This document shows, in pieces, positions 9,104 to 17,524 of a stretch of DNA of 64,000 bases (positions are counted from its first letter, which is position 1; each line of letters begins with the position of its first letter). The stretch spans positions 1-64,000 of the forward strand of contig JAODLY010000004.1 of NCBI GenBank assembly GCA_025464445.1, written 5' to 3'. The stretch comes from Rhodoglobus sp. GTDB lineage: Bacteria > Actinomycetota > Actinomycetes > Actinomycetales > Microbacteriaceae. A program made the position numbers and the translations under genes. The notes under the pieces were generated by a model, which was given only the letters and a program-made list of their open reading frames with translations, ran no database searches and had not been told where the DNA came from.

Positions 9104-10576
9104 TCAGGCGACGCTGCGGAGGGCTTCGGCGGGGCGCAGCCGCGCGGCCCGCCACCCTCCGATGGCACCGGCGAGAAGCCCCCCGAGGATGGCGAGGCCG
9201 ACGGCGATGAAGATGATCGTCGCCGTGAGAGGCGCCTGGAGCACGACATCGGTCGTCGTGGCCGTCGCCTGCTGGGCGACGCCGCCGGGGCCACCTGCGC
9301 CTCCGCCGAACCCGGCGCCTCCACCGGCTCCGCCACCGAAGCCTCCAGCCCTGGTCACGGCAGCGCCCGCCGTGAGGGTGGGCGCGGCCATGTTGATCAC
9401 GAGGATGCCGACGAGGCCGACAGCGACGCCGAGCGCACCGCCGATGATGCCCTGCACGAGGCTTTCGCCAGCGACCTGGCGCACGATCCTCGAGTTGCTC
9501 CAGCCGATTGCCTTGAGCGTGCCGAACTCACGTGTCCTGCGCGTGACGCCGGAGATCGTGAACAGGATCGCGATCAGGAACGCGGCGGCGAGCACGATTA
9601 TCGACAGCCAGGTTCCGAGGCTGGAGACCAGGTCGGATGCCGTCGACAGCGACCCGGACACGCTTGCCGCGAGGTCGGCCTGGGTGTTGACGGTTGCGTC
9701 AGGCAGCGCGGCCTGCAGGTCGGCCTGGATCTGGGGGATGTCCGCCGACGAGTTCGCCTGGACGTAGACACTCGAGACCTGGCCGGTGAGCCCGGAGAGG
9801 GTCTGCGCCACATCGAGCGGGATGTAAGTGTTGGATGCTGTCGAGGCATCCGCTGACCCCGACGTGACGAGGCCGATGACCGCGAAGTCGGCGCCGCCGA
9901 TGGAGACCGTGTCACCGACGGCGAGCGCGGCCGAGGTCGCGTACGTGCTGTCGAGGATCACGACATTCGTCCCGACATCCGCCGAGGTGAATGCGCGACC
10001 GTCGGAGAGGGTCGCGGAGGTGAGAGGACCAACCGACGCGCCGGTGATGTCGATGCCCTCGACCGAGAACGAGTCGACGTTGAACGAGCTGCCGCCCGCG
10101 CCATCCGCTCCGCCCGCGGTGCCCTGCTGCTGGCCGCCCTGGGCTGTGCCCGGGGTGGGAAGCGTGCCGCTGAACGTCGAGTTGTCGAGGGTGAGAACGC
10201 CGGTAGCCGCCTTGACGTTGGCGATCCCCTGGGTGGTGGCCAGCGCGGAGGCATCGAACGTCGTGGTGCCGCGCGGTGCGGCGAGACGGGTCTGGCTGAC
10301 GGTTGTCGAGCCGCCGTCTGCCGCGCCGGCCCCTGCCCCGAAGTTGAACCGCGGACCGCCGGTGCCCTGGGTGGGCGGCTGGGCGGCCTGGCTCACTGTG
10401 ATGTCTGTGCCGACACCGTAGATCGAGGCGAGCACGCTGGATTGGGCATCCCGCACCCCCGCGGATACCGCGTTGACGATAATCACGAGAGCGATGGCGA
10501 GCGCCATGCCTATCGCGATGATCGCTGTCTGCTTTCGCCTGTTCGTCAGTTCTCTGAAAAGGTATGTGCCAAACAT
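9104..10576 (-). CDS. ABC transporter permease with FtsX/MacB domain
   Basis: This 490-residue permease has one N-terminal membrane helix (about 15-40), a large extracytoplasmic MacB-like core, and three C-terminal helices, the usual FtsX plan. Between the second and third C-terminal helices is a glycine-rich stretch (GGFGGGAGGGAGFGGGAGG) that is not part of the normal fold. Another Gly/Ala/Gln-rich linker lies in the extracytoplasmic part (GTAQGGQQQGTAGGADGAGG). AGGAG lies just before the ATG. It forms a transporter with the 8403-9074 ATPase and is divergent from a response regulator and histidine kinase. Confidence 0.88.
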   Translation of the reverse strand: MFGTYLFRELTNRRKQTAIIAIGMALAIALVIIVNAVSAGVRDAQSSVLASIYGVGTDITVSQAAQPPTQGTGGPRFNFGAGAGAADGGSTTVSQTRLAAPRGTTTFDASALATTQGIANVKAATGVLTLDNSTFSGTLPTPGTAQGGQQQGTAGGADGAGGSSFNVDSFSVEGIDITGASVGPLTSATLSDGRAFTSADVGTNVVILDSTYATSAALAVGDTVSIGGADFAVIGLVTSGSADASTASNTYIPLDVAQTLSGLTGQVSSVYVQANSSADIPQIQADLQAALPDATVNTQADLAASVSGSLSTASDLVSSLGTWLSIIVLAAAFLIAILFTISGVTRRTREFGTLKAIGWSNSRIVRQVAGESLVQGIIGGALGVAVGLVGILVINMAAPTLTAGAAVTRAGGFGGGAGGGAGFGGGAGGPGGVAQQATATTTDVVLQAPLTATIIFIAVGLAILGGLLAGAIGGWRAARLRPAEALRSVA

Positions 10577-10725
10577 TGTGCTCCTGGGGGTTAGTTGGTC
10601 AGTCGTCCCCGAAGCTAGGCACGCAGGCTATGGGCGCGATATGGCGAAGCTGGGCGTTCGATGTGTGATCCGCTGGATGGCGCCTGCGCACAGCAGGCTC
10701 ATAGAAAATTCCGAATACTTGAACT

Positions 10726-11478
10726 ATGAGCACTTCGCACCACGTGCCGGCGGCGACGGCGCAGCCCCGCATCACGAGGGCAGACGGCACCCCCACCCGC
10801 GCCGTGGTCGTCGACGATGAGGACTCCCTGACCAACCTGCTGTCGATGGCCCTGCGCTACGAGGGATGGGATGTCAGGCTCGCCTCGGACGGTCAACGCG
10901 CCCTCACCACGATCCGCGAGTTTCGTCCAGACGTCGTCGTTCTCGACGTGATGCTCCCCGACATCGACGGGCTCACCGTGCTGTCCCGGCTGCGCGCCGA
11001 CGGCATCCAGACCCCGATCCTCTTCCTCACGGCGAAGGATTCGGTGGATGACAGGATCGCGGGCCTCACCGTCGGCGGCGACGACTACGTGACCAAGCCG
11101 TTCAGCCTCGAGGAACTCGTCGCGCGCCTGCGCGCCCTCATCCGACGCTCGAACCTGGCGGTGTCGGCGACCGAGGACTCCCGCCTGGAGGTGGGAGACC
11201 TGCTGTTGGACGAGGACAGCTACGAGGTTCGCAGGGCCGGACAGGTTGTCGACCTGACCGCTACAGAGTTCGAGCTGCTGCGCTTTCTCATGCGCAACCC
11301 GCGACGGGTGCTCAGCAAGGCGCAGATCCTCGACAGGGTCTGGAGCTACGACTTCGGCGGCCGATCGAGCGTCGTGGAGATCTACATTTCCTACCTGCGT
11401 AAGAAGATCGACTCGCTCGGGGCACCGATGATCCATACGGTGCGCGGGTTCGGCTACGTTCTCAAGCCGGCGGGATGA
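10726..11478 (+). CDS. OmpR/PhoB family response regulator
   Basis: This 250-residue regulator has a receiver domain with acidic residues at Asp30/Asp31, phosphoacceptor Asp74 (VVLDVMLPD) and the conserved Lys in VTKPF. A C-terminal winged helix ends in SSVVEIYISYLRKKID...VRGFGYVL. It overlaps the kinase gene by 4 nt (ATGA). It probably controls the divergent MacB-type transporter genes 149 bp away. No clear Shine-Dalgarno is seen before the ATG, so initiation may depend on a leaderless or weakly led transcript. Confidence 0.95.
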   Translation: MSTSHHVPAATAQPRITRADGTPTRAVVVDDEDSLTNLLSMALRYEGWDVRLASDGQRALTTIREFRPDVVVLDVMLPDIDGLTVLSRLRADGIQTPILFLTAKDSVDDRIAGLTVGGDDYVTKPFSLEELVARLRALIRRSNLAVSATEDSRLEVGDLLLDEDSYEVRRAGQVVDLTATEFELLRFLMRNPRRVLSKAQILDRVWSYDFGGRSSVVEIYISYLRKKIDSLGAPMIHTVRGFGYVLKPAG

Positions 11479-12923
11479 AGCGCCGCCGGCTCACCCTGCG
11501 ACGCCGCCTCGTGCTCGGCATCGTCGGGCTCCTCGCCGCCGTGACCATCGTGATCGGCGTCGTGAGCGTGCTGGCGTTGCAGGGACTGCTCGTCGCACGG
11601 CTCGACGACCAGCTGACCCAGGCGACCGGGCGGTCGCAGAATGCCTTCGAGGGCGGTGCCAACCCCACGAGGCCACGCCCCTCCGACCTCGTGGCGCTCC
11701 CCGGCCAGCGCACCGGAACACTTGTCGGTCTCGTCAGCAACGGGCAGCTCGGCAACGCGGCTGTACTCGATGACCAGGGCCAGCCCGTCGCGCTCGACGC
11801 CACCCAGATGGCCCAGTTCATCGGCACTCCGATCGGTGGCCAACCGCGCACCGTCGACCTGGGAGGCAGCCTCGGCTCCTACCGGGTTGTCGTGCGAAAA
11901 ACGTCGGTCGGCGACGGGCTGCTCATCGGCCTGCCGCTGAGCGACGTGCAGGCGACAGTGCTGCAGCTCACCGCCGTCATCGGTGGGATCGGCCTCATGG
12001 GCGTCGCGGCCGCAGCGATAGCCGGAGCAATAGTGGTGCGGCTCACGCTGCGGCCCCTCGAGCGGGTGGCATCGACTGCGACGAGGGTCTCTGAGCTGCC
12101 ACTCGATCGCGGTGAGGTCGCGCTCGCCGTACGGGTCCCCGACGCCGACGCCGATCCCGGGACAGAGGTCGGCAGGGTGGGCGCGGCGTTCAACCGCATG
12201 ATCGAGCATGTCGCATCCGCCCTGAATGCCCGCGAGGCGAGCGAGAAGAAGGTGCGCACGTTCGTCGCTGATGCCAGCCACGAGTTGCGCACACCGCTCG
12301 CCTCGATCAGGGGATACGCCGAGCTCACGCGCCGCGGCGGGCACGACCTGCCCGAGGATGTCGTGCATGCGATCGGCCGCGTCGAGAGCGAGTCGGTGCG
12401 CATGACGGCGCTCGTCGAAGACCTGTTGCTGCTGGCCAGGCTCGATGAGGGCAACGCCATCGAGGGAGCCGACGTCGACATCTCGCGCATGCTCATCGAC
12501 GCGGTGAGTGATGCCACGGTGGCCGGTCCCGACCACGAATGGGAGCTCGACCTGCCTACGGAGCCCGTGCTGGTGCACGGCGACAGGGCACGTCTGCACC
12601 AGGTCGTCGCGAACCTGCTCGCCAACGCTCGCACCCACACGCCGGCGGGCACCGTCGTCACCGCGGCCCTGCGCTCGGTCGCGGGCAGCGCCCTCATCGA
12701 GGTCAGTGACACGGGTCCTGGCATCGAATCCGACCTCATGCCGACGATCTTCGAGCGTTTCGTGCGCGGTGACGGGTCGCGCTCCCGCGCCTCTGGCAGC
12801 ACCGGCCTTGGGCTTGCGATAGCGACGGCGGTGGTCGAGGCGCACGGCGGGAGCATCCACGTGGAGAGCGCCCAGGGGCGCACGGTATTCCGCGTCATCC
12901 TGCCGATCGGCCAAATCGCCTGA
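11475..12923 (+). CDS. Sensor histidine kinase
   Basis: This 482-residue kinase has membrane helices at about 13-37 and 163-190 flanking an extracytoplasmic sensor of about 125 residues, then a HAMP linker. The dimerisation domain has FVADASHELRTPLASIRGYAEL (His269), and the ATPase has N box HQVVANLLANARTHTP, DTGPGI and GSTGLGLAI. It phosphorylates the upstream response regulator, with which it overlaps by 4 nt. Its signal is unknown. Its layout resembles envelope-stress or antimicrobial-sensing kinases that switch on MacB-type pumps, which fits the neighbouring genes. Confidence 0.95.
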   Translation: MKRRRLTLRRRLVLGIVGLLAAVTIVIGVVSVLALQGLLVARLDDQLTQATGRSQNAFEGGANPTRPRPSDLVALPGQRTGTLVGLVSNGQLGNAAVLDDQGQPVALDATQMAQFIGTPIGGQPRTVDLGGSLGSYRVVVRKTSVGDGLLIGLPLSDVQATVLQLTAVIGGIGLMGVAAAAIAGAIVVRLTLRPLERVASTATRVSELPLDRGEVALAVRVPDADADPGTEVGRVGAAFNRMIEHVASALNAREASEKKVRTFVADASHELRTPLASIRGYAELTRRGGHDLPEDVVHAIGRVESESVRMTALVEDLLLLARLDEGNAIEGADVDISRMLIDAVSDATVAGPDHEWELDLPTEPVLVHGDRARLHQVVANLLANARTHTPAGTVVTAALRSVAGSALIEVSDTGPGIESDLMPTIFERFVRGDGSRSRASGSTGLGLAIATAVVEAHGGSIHVESAQGRTVFRVILPIGQIA

Positions 12924-12965
12924 TCCCCGGCCGTCGCTGCGGCGGCTCGATGGCAGACTGGGCGC

Positions 12966-13706
12966 GTGCCAGTGCAGCTAGGCAGGATTCGCCGTCTCGG
13001 TAAGGCGTTGGCTGCGCTCTCGATCGCCGTTGGGGCGCTCGTCATCGGCCAGCCGGCGGTGGCGACAGCCGCGGCATCCGAGGGATCCGTGCCTTCGGTC
13101 GTCGCTGCGTACGCCGCGGACCCAGGGGGACTGATCGCGAGGCTCGACGACCTGTTCGGCATCGGGGCCACGGGCAGCGGGCTGGACTTCGGCGACACCG
13201 CGAAGGTCGGTGAGCTTGATCGTGTGTTTGTCTGGCGCGCGGACTTTCTCGCGGGAGTCGCCGGGCCGAACCCGATAAAGCGGGTGAACGAGTGGACGGC
13301 AACGGTCACCATCGCGGACAAGCCCGTCGGAGTCGCCACCATCTGGATCAATCCGGCAGGCGACGTGCCCGACCTGGCCGACTTTGCGAAGGGAGCGTCC
13401 ATCGGGGCGGCTTTCGAGGGCATCCCGGCCACGGCGGCTCTAGTGCATGACCCGATTCGCTCGGCATGGTTCACCCTCGAGGGCAACGATCTCGCACCGA
13501 TAGTCGTCGGCGATTCCGGCCTCCAATCGGCCACCACGCTCTCCGCCTACCAGGGTCTCATCGCGGATGCCGGAAGAAGCCTGGCGCCCGTGGACCCACC
13601 CAACTCAGGTGCGATGAACTCGATAATCGTCATCGCGATCGCTGTGGTCGCGGTTGTCGGGCTTGTCCTCGTGCTCGGTCGCCGTTCGCGTGGCCTTGGG
13701 GAGTGA
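12966..13706 (+). CDS. Exported protein with C-terminal membrane anchor, unknown function
   Basis: This 246-residue protein starts at GTG. A signal peptide (residues about 10-38, ending AVATAAASEG) is followed by an extracytoplasmic domain of about 170 residues and a single C-terminal helix (IIVIAIAVVAVVGLVLVLG) with a short Arg-rich tail. No LPxTG-like motif precedes the helix. I do not recognise the domain. It lies 42 nt after the histidine kinase on the same strand and may belong to that transcript. Confidence 0.7.
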   Translation: MPVQLGRIRRLGKALAALSIAVGALVIGQPAVATAAASEGSVPSVVAAYAADPGGLIARLDDLFGIGATGSGLDFGDTAKVGELDRVFVWRADFLAGVAGPNPIKRVNEWTATVTIADKPVGVATIWINPAGDVPDLADFAKGASIGAAFEGIPATAALVHDPIRSAWFTLEGNDLAPIVVGDSGLQSATTLSAYQGLIADAGRSLAPVDPPNSGAMNSIIVIAIAVVAVVGLVLVLGRRSRGLGE

Positions 13707-13715
13707 CCGCCCGGT

Positions 13716-13744
13716 TTGCACGCGCTGGTTGCATCACGTAGTCT
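13716..13744 (+). promoter_or_regulatory. Probable promoter of rplJ-rplL
   Basis: TTGCAC, a 17-nt spacer and TAGTCT lie just after the preceding gene and before the L10 leader. The position and spacing fit a vegetative promoter. The start would be near 13751, giving a leader of about 200 nt. Confidence 0.5.
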
Positions 13745-13750
13745 TTCTTG

Positions 13751-13956
13751 CAGCCAAAGACCGCAGGTTTCGGCGTGCCCGTGAGGGAACGCCGAGTAAA
13801 CAAGTCCAGCGCAGGTGTGTGAAGTAGCTTCCCGGCATGAAAAGCCGTGTTCCTGCCCCGTGCGCTTGCGCCGGGGCTTCTTTATTCTCCGGCAGTGCCT
13901 GCCTCGGCAGTGCGCGGGTCGATGGCACACGGAATATCGAAACATTAGGGAGCACC
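13751..13956 (+). promoter_or_regulatory. L10 leader (ribosomal protein autoregulatory leader)
   Basis: The untranslated region before rplJ contains the AAAGACCGCAGGTTTCGG-type segment typical of actinobacterial L10 leaders, followed by further pairing segments (GGCGTGCCC...GGGAACGCC). In this class L10, with L7/L12, binds its own mRNA leader to limit expression. A terminator-like hairpin within the leader (13855-13885) suggests control by attenuation. Confidence 0.7.
13855..13885 (+). terminator. Attenuator-like hairpin in the L10 leader
   Basis: GCCCCG-t-GCGC-tt-GCGC-CGGGGC forms a compact stem and is followed directly by TTCTTTATT. It looks like an intrinsic terminator placed about 70 nt before the rplJ start. 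Confidence 0.6.
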
Positions 13957-14472
13957 ATGGCGAACAAGGAAGCATCAGTCGCCGAGATGACGGACAAGTT
14001 CCGCACCTCGAACGCTGTCCTGCTCACCGAGTATCGCGGACTCACCGTCGCCCAGCTCAAGTCGCTGCGGCAGTCGATAAGTGAGCACGCAACATACGCC
14101 GTGGTGAAGAACACGCTGACGAAGATCGCGGCGAACGCGGCAGGAATCACGTCTTTCGACGATGACCTTGTCGGTCCGTCAGCAATCGCATTCGTGCACG
14201 GTGACACAGTCGCCGTCGCGAAGAGCCTGCGTGACTTTGCCAAGGCAAACCCTCTGCTGCTCGTGAAGAACGGTTACTTCGACGGTAACCCGATCACGGC
14301 CGAAGAGGTCAGTAAGCTTGCCGATCTCGAGTCCAGGGAGGTGCTCCTCGCGAAGTTTGCCGGAGCCGCCAAGGCCTCGCTGTTCGGCGCCGCGTACTTG
14401 TTCAACGCTCCGCTCGCCAAGGCCGTTCGCACGGTCGAAGCGCTGCGCGAGAAGCAGGCCTCCGAGCTTTAG
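13957..14472 (+). CDS. rplJ: 50S ribosomal protein L10
   Basis: This 171-residue protein matches L10 along its length: [34 protein letters not shown] at the start, and a C-terminal helix region for docking L7/L12 dimers. L10 anchors the L7/L12 stalk to 23S rRNA. The ATG at 13957 is preceded by TTAGGGAG; the ORF track begins 40 codons too early, in the leader. A small dyad, CCGAGCtttaGCTCGG, spans the stop codon. It is co-transcribed with rplL. Confidence 0.97.
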   Translation: MANKEASVAEMTDKFRTSNAVLLTEYRGLTVAQLKSLRQSISEHATYAVVKNTLTKIAANAAGITSFDDDLVGPSAIAFVHGDTVAVAKSLRDFAKANPLLLVKNGYFDGNPITAEEVSKLADLESREVLLAKFAGAAKASLFGAAYLFNAPLAKAVRTVEALREKQASEL

Positions 14473-14489
14473 CTCGGCCAATAAACACA

Positions 14490-14508
14490 GTCGGGCTCAT
14501 GGCCCGAC
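14490..14508 (+). promoter_or_regulatory. Stem-loop in the rplJ-rplL spacer
   Basis: GTCGGGC and GCCCGAC pair around a 5-nt loop between the two genes, with no T tract. It could help give L7/L12 its higher yield over L10 by affecting processing or stability; this is inference. Confidence 0.4.
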
Positions 14509-14532
14509 GAAAGCAATAAAAAGGAGAAAATC

Positions 14533-14919
14533 ATGGCAAAGCTGACAAGCGACCAGCTGATCGAGGCGTTCAAGGAGCTCACGCTCATCGAGCTCAGCGA
14601 GTTCGTCAAGAAGTTCGAGGAGACCTTCGAGGTCACCGCTGCCGCTCCGGTCGCCGTTGCGGCCGCCGGTGGCGGAGCCGCTGCTCCGGCAGAAGAGGTC
14701 GAGGAGAAGGATTCCTTCGACGTCGTTCTAGAGGCAGCGGGCGACAAGAAGATCCAGGTCATCAAGGAGGTGCGCACCCTCACCAGCCTCGGCCTCGGCG
14801 AGGCGAAGGCTCTCGTTGACAACGCGCCTGGCGTCGTGCTCGAGGGTGCGAACAAGGAGACCGCCGAGAAGGCAAAGGCCCAGCTCGAAGAGGCTGGCGC
14901 CACGGTTACCCTCAAGTAG
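14533..14919 (+). CDS. rplL: 50S ribosomal protein L7/L12
   Basis: This 128-residue acidic protein has the L12 plan: an N-terminal dimerisation part ([22 protein letters not shown]), an Ala/Gly-rich hinge, and the C-domain [43 protein letters not shown] that recruits translation factors. AAGGAGAAAATC gives a strong ribosome site. A terminator follows within 20 nt. rpoB is not next to it, unlike in many bacteria. Confidence 0.98.
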   Translation: MAKLTSDQLIEAFKELTLIELSEFVKKFEETFEVTAAAPVAVAAAGGGAAAPAEEVEEKDSFDVVLEAAGDKKIQVIKEVRTLTSLGLGEAKALVDNAPGVVLEGANKETAEKAKAQLEEAGATVTLK

Positions 14920-14934
14920 TCACTGCTTGATGCG

Positions 14935-14961
14935 GGGCGTCATCCTTGAAGGATGGCGCCC
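14935..14961 (+). terminator. Terminator of the rplJ-rplL operon
   Basis: GGGCGTCATCCT pairs with AGGATGGCGCCC (one G-T pair) around a short loop and is followed by TGTTCGGGTT. Confidence 0.75.
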
Positions 14962-14979
14962 TGTTCGGGTTAACGGGAA

Positions 14980-15012
14980 GTGGGGCATCCGGTAACCACT
15001 CGGATGCCCCAC
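14980..15012. terminator. Second perfect stem-loop after rplL
   Basis: GTGGGGCATCCG and CGGATGCCCCAC form a perfect 12-bp stem with a 9-nt loop, 20 nt after the rplL terminator. No T tract follows. It may be a back-up terminator or an RNA stability element. Confidence 0.5.
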
Positions 15013-15362
15013 CCCGATACCGCCTCGACGAACCGCGGGGATCAGGTCCCTTGGTCCATCGTCTACGAGAGCAACCCGGCGGAGTTGGCTGCCCAAGCCA
15101 CGTGGCTTTTCATGCCATGCAGCGACCATACCAACGGTCATCCCTCGTCGGGATGCAGTGGCGTAACAGGGTGGTTGGCGAGTCGGTTTCGACGCCGATT
15201 ACGGCCCGATATATTCGTAGTTGCGGATTTCGAATGACGTCCACCATAATGAGGACTGTCCGCCACCCGTACCCCCCATTGGCGTGACAATAGTTCAAAC
15301 CCGCATTTCCAGCTCTGGATGGCCTTACCCTCTGTCCAGCACTGTCGATCTACCCCCGAAGA
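15013..15362. other. 350-nt gap before the first surface-protein gene
   Basis: No gene is supported here. Short overlapping ORFs lack ribosome sites and family patterns. It has a higher A+T content than its surroundings near 15205-15300 and presumably holds the promoter region of the surface protein that begins at 15363. I see no clear promoter or operator match. Confidence 0.5.
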
Positions 15363-17438
15363 ATGACCACTTACCCGAAAGTGCATACCCGAATGCAAAC
15401 TTCTTCTGCGCGCAAATTGTCCATTCGCTCCGCCCGCTTCGACAGTTCCACAGGCAAGCGCCGTGGCTTCTGGTACAGCTGGCGCGCCATCGCGGCCGGC
15501 CTGGCATTGGCACTCGTGGCCGGCGGCGGCATCGCGGTGGCGGCAGTCTCCACCGCGAGCGCCCACATCCCGACAATCACCGTGACGTGTGAAGGGATCC
15601 ACGTCGTCGCGGAGAAGTACAACCAGTACGACACGAACACGGTGAGCGTGACGATCGACGGTGCCGCACAGGCCGGATCGCCCATCACCTTCTCGACAGA
15701 CCTCGACCAGTTCTTCCCGTTCCCGACCACAACCGACGCCTGGGACTACACGGCGGAGATCAAGACCAGTGACGCGACGCCGTCGTACTCGAAGACGGTC
15801 TCCGGAACCTCGATCCCATGCGCTCCGCCATCGATCCTGAAGATCACGGCACCCGATTGCACGGTCACCGGAAGCGCGATCGACCTCACGGCCGACGTCA
15901 GCGACATCGACATCACCCACGCCTACACGATCTCGCTGTCCAGCCCCGATTCGGGAGCGACGAACGTGGGTGCCGCGGCATTCACGCCGGGTGGTGCCAC
16001 GGGCAGCTACGTGTGGCACAACGTGGTGCCAGGGCACAGCTACACGGTCACGGTCACGGACACCACGGTGAACCTCTCGGCGAGCGCCACTGTCTCCTCC
16101 GTGGGCTGCCCCGACGTGTCGGGGATCCATGTGTCCCCTGCCGAGTGCACGGTTCCCGGCGGTGCGGGCACGATGACGGTAACGGCGAGCAACCTCTCCT
16201 TTGGCCGGGCGTACACCATCGCGATCCTTGACACCCTCAACGGAAACGCGGTCGTGCAGTCCAGCGGCGTCGTCGGTGACCTCAGCGGTACGTCAGTCGT
16301 TCCCTTCTCGGTACTCCCGGGAGGCACATACAAGGCGACAGTCACCGATGACCTGATCGCCTCGAGCACGATCACCAGCGGCCTGTTCAGCTACCTCCCC
16401 TGCCCGAAGACCCCGGACCTGCCGGAGGTCGATCCCACCCAGTGCACGTCGACAAATGGTGTACCGGACTCTTCGATCGTCTTCAGCGCGAGTGGACTCG
16501 TTCCGGGGCGCAGCTACCAGGTGACGCTCTCCGACGGCACGACCACGGTCTTCGACACCGGTTCGTTCGTGGCAACGGCGGCCAACTGGCCGGTCCCGAC
16601 CGGTGGAGCCGCAACCGCATCGCAGACCGAGCAGGTACCCCCGGGCACCTACACGGTATTCGTGACAGATGTGCTGCTCAAGACCTTCGTGAACTCGAAC
16701 GCGGCAACGATCACCGCCTGCCCGACGATGCCGGTGCTCGATCTCGCCCCGACCCAGTGCACGGTGCCGGGCGGCACTGCGTCGATCGCCACGTCGGTCA
16801 CGACCTACGTGCCTGGCCGCGCGTACCTTGTCGGGCTCACCTTCGTGCAAGGCGGCGCGACAGTTGTGGCGCCGACCTCGATAATCGCTCCCGCAAGCGG
16901 AGCCTGGACCCTCCCGCTGTTCGCCAATCTGGCTGCCGGCACCCAGTATCGGGTCACGGTCACCGATTCGATAGTGACGTCCGTGAGCGCGTATGGCGAC
17001 ATCTCGCTCGACCCATGCCCTGGAACGCCGACGATCACGCTGCAGGCGACTTGTAACGTGATCGGGGCATCCACGGTCAATGTGTCACTGGACAAGCTCG
17101 TCTCGGGCGAGACCTACACCGTCGGCATCGTCTACGCGTCGAACAACGGCGCAGTGAACAACGTGGCCGACCAGCAGGTGACCGCCACCACCGCTACGGG
17201 AGCGCTGCAGTTCAAGGGCGTGCCCAACGGCAACCAGTTCACGGTGAACATCGCGAACCTCGCGCACACGATCTCGGGAAGCGGAACATTCTTCCTCAAG
17301 GACTGTGACCTGCCGACCCTCGCGTTCACGGGCGCCAACCCGGTCGGTCCCGCGGTCGCTGGCGTGATCTTCCTGCAGTTCGGGCTCGTGCTCGTCGGGC
17401 TCGGCCTCGTAGCCAAGCGCCGCCGCCGCACGGCATAA
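15363..17438 (+). CDS. Sortase-anchored surface protein with about five Cys-bracketed repeats (LAFTG)
   Basis: This is a 691-residue exported protein. It has a long N-region and a signal helix (about residues 43-66), then roughly five repeat units of 95-110 residues. Each unit starts near a CP or CPxxP motif, has a second Cys about 12 residues on (for example CPDVSGIHVSPAECTVPGG), and continues with GR-Y-V and GTY-V-VTD strands that look like beta-sandwich domains. The C-terminus has LPTLAFTG, a hydrophobic helix and KRRRRTA, a class E (LAxTG) sorting signal, so it should be covalently fixed to the cell wall. No sortase gene is in the window. The binding function is unknown. An internal ATG at 15393 is an alternative start. 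Confidence 0.85.
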   Translation: MTTYPKVHTRMQTSSARKLSIRSARFDSSTGKRRGFWYSWRAIAAGLALALVAGGGIAVAAVSTASAHIPTITVTCEGIHVVAEKYNQYDTNTVSVTIDGAAQAGSPITFSTDLDQFFPFPTTTDAWDYTAEIKTSDATPSYSKTVSGTSIPCAPPSILKITAPDCTVTGSAIDLTADVSDIDITHAYTISLSSPDSGATNVGAAAFTPGGATGSYVWHNVVPGHSYTVTVTDTTVNLSASATVSSVGCPDVSGIHVSPAECTVPGGAGTMTVTASNLSFGRAYTIAILDTLNGNAVVQSSGVVGDLSGTSVVPFSVLPGGTYKATVTDDLIASSTITSGLFSYLPCPKTPDLPEVDPTQCTSTNGVPDSSIVFSASGLVPGRSYQVTLSDGTTTVFDTGSFVATAANWPVPTGGAATASQTEQVPPGTYTVFVTDVLLKTFVNSNAATITACPTMPVLDLAPTQCTVPGGTASIATSVTTYVPGRAYLVGLTFVQGGATVVAPTSIIAPASGAWTLPLFANLAAGTQYRVTVTDSIVTSVSAYGDISLDPCPGTPTITLQATCNVIGASTVNVSLDKLVSGETYTVGIVYASNNGAVNNVADQQVTATTATGALQFKGVPNGNQFTVNIANLAHTISGSGTFFLKDCDLPTLAFTGANPVGPAVAGVIFLQFGLVLVGLGLVAKRRRRTA

Positions 17439-17476
17439 GACCTGGCCGCGGGTGCTCAGGCACCCGTGGTCGAGGA

Positions 17477-17510
17477 ATCGGTGGGCGTCTCGGGAAAGGC
17501 GCCCACCGAT
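17477..17510. terminator. Hairpin between convergent surface-protein and LacI genes
   Basis: ATCGGTGGGCG pairs perfectly with CGCCCACCGAT. A smaller GGGTGCtcagGCACCC hairpin lies just upstream at 17450-17465. The position between convergent genes suggests termination on both strands. Confidence 0.6.
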
Positions 17511-17524
17511 GCATCCGGCCGGCC

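Noticed and set aside
15363-17438. Repeats in the surface-protein gene considered as a CRISPR or DNA-level tandem repeat
   Set aside because: The similarity is at protein level, with units of about 300 nt that have diverged in DNA sequence. There are no short identical repeats with spacers.
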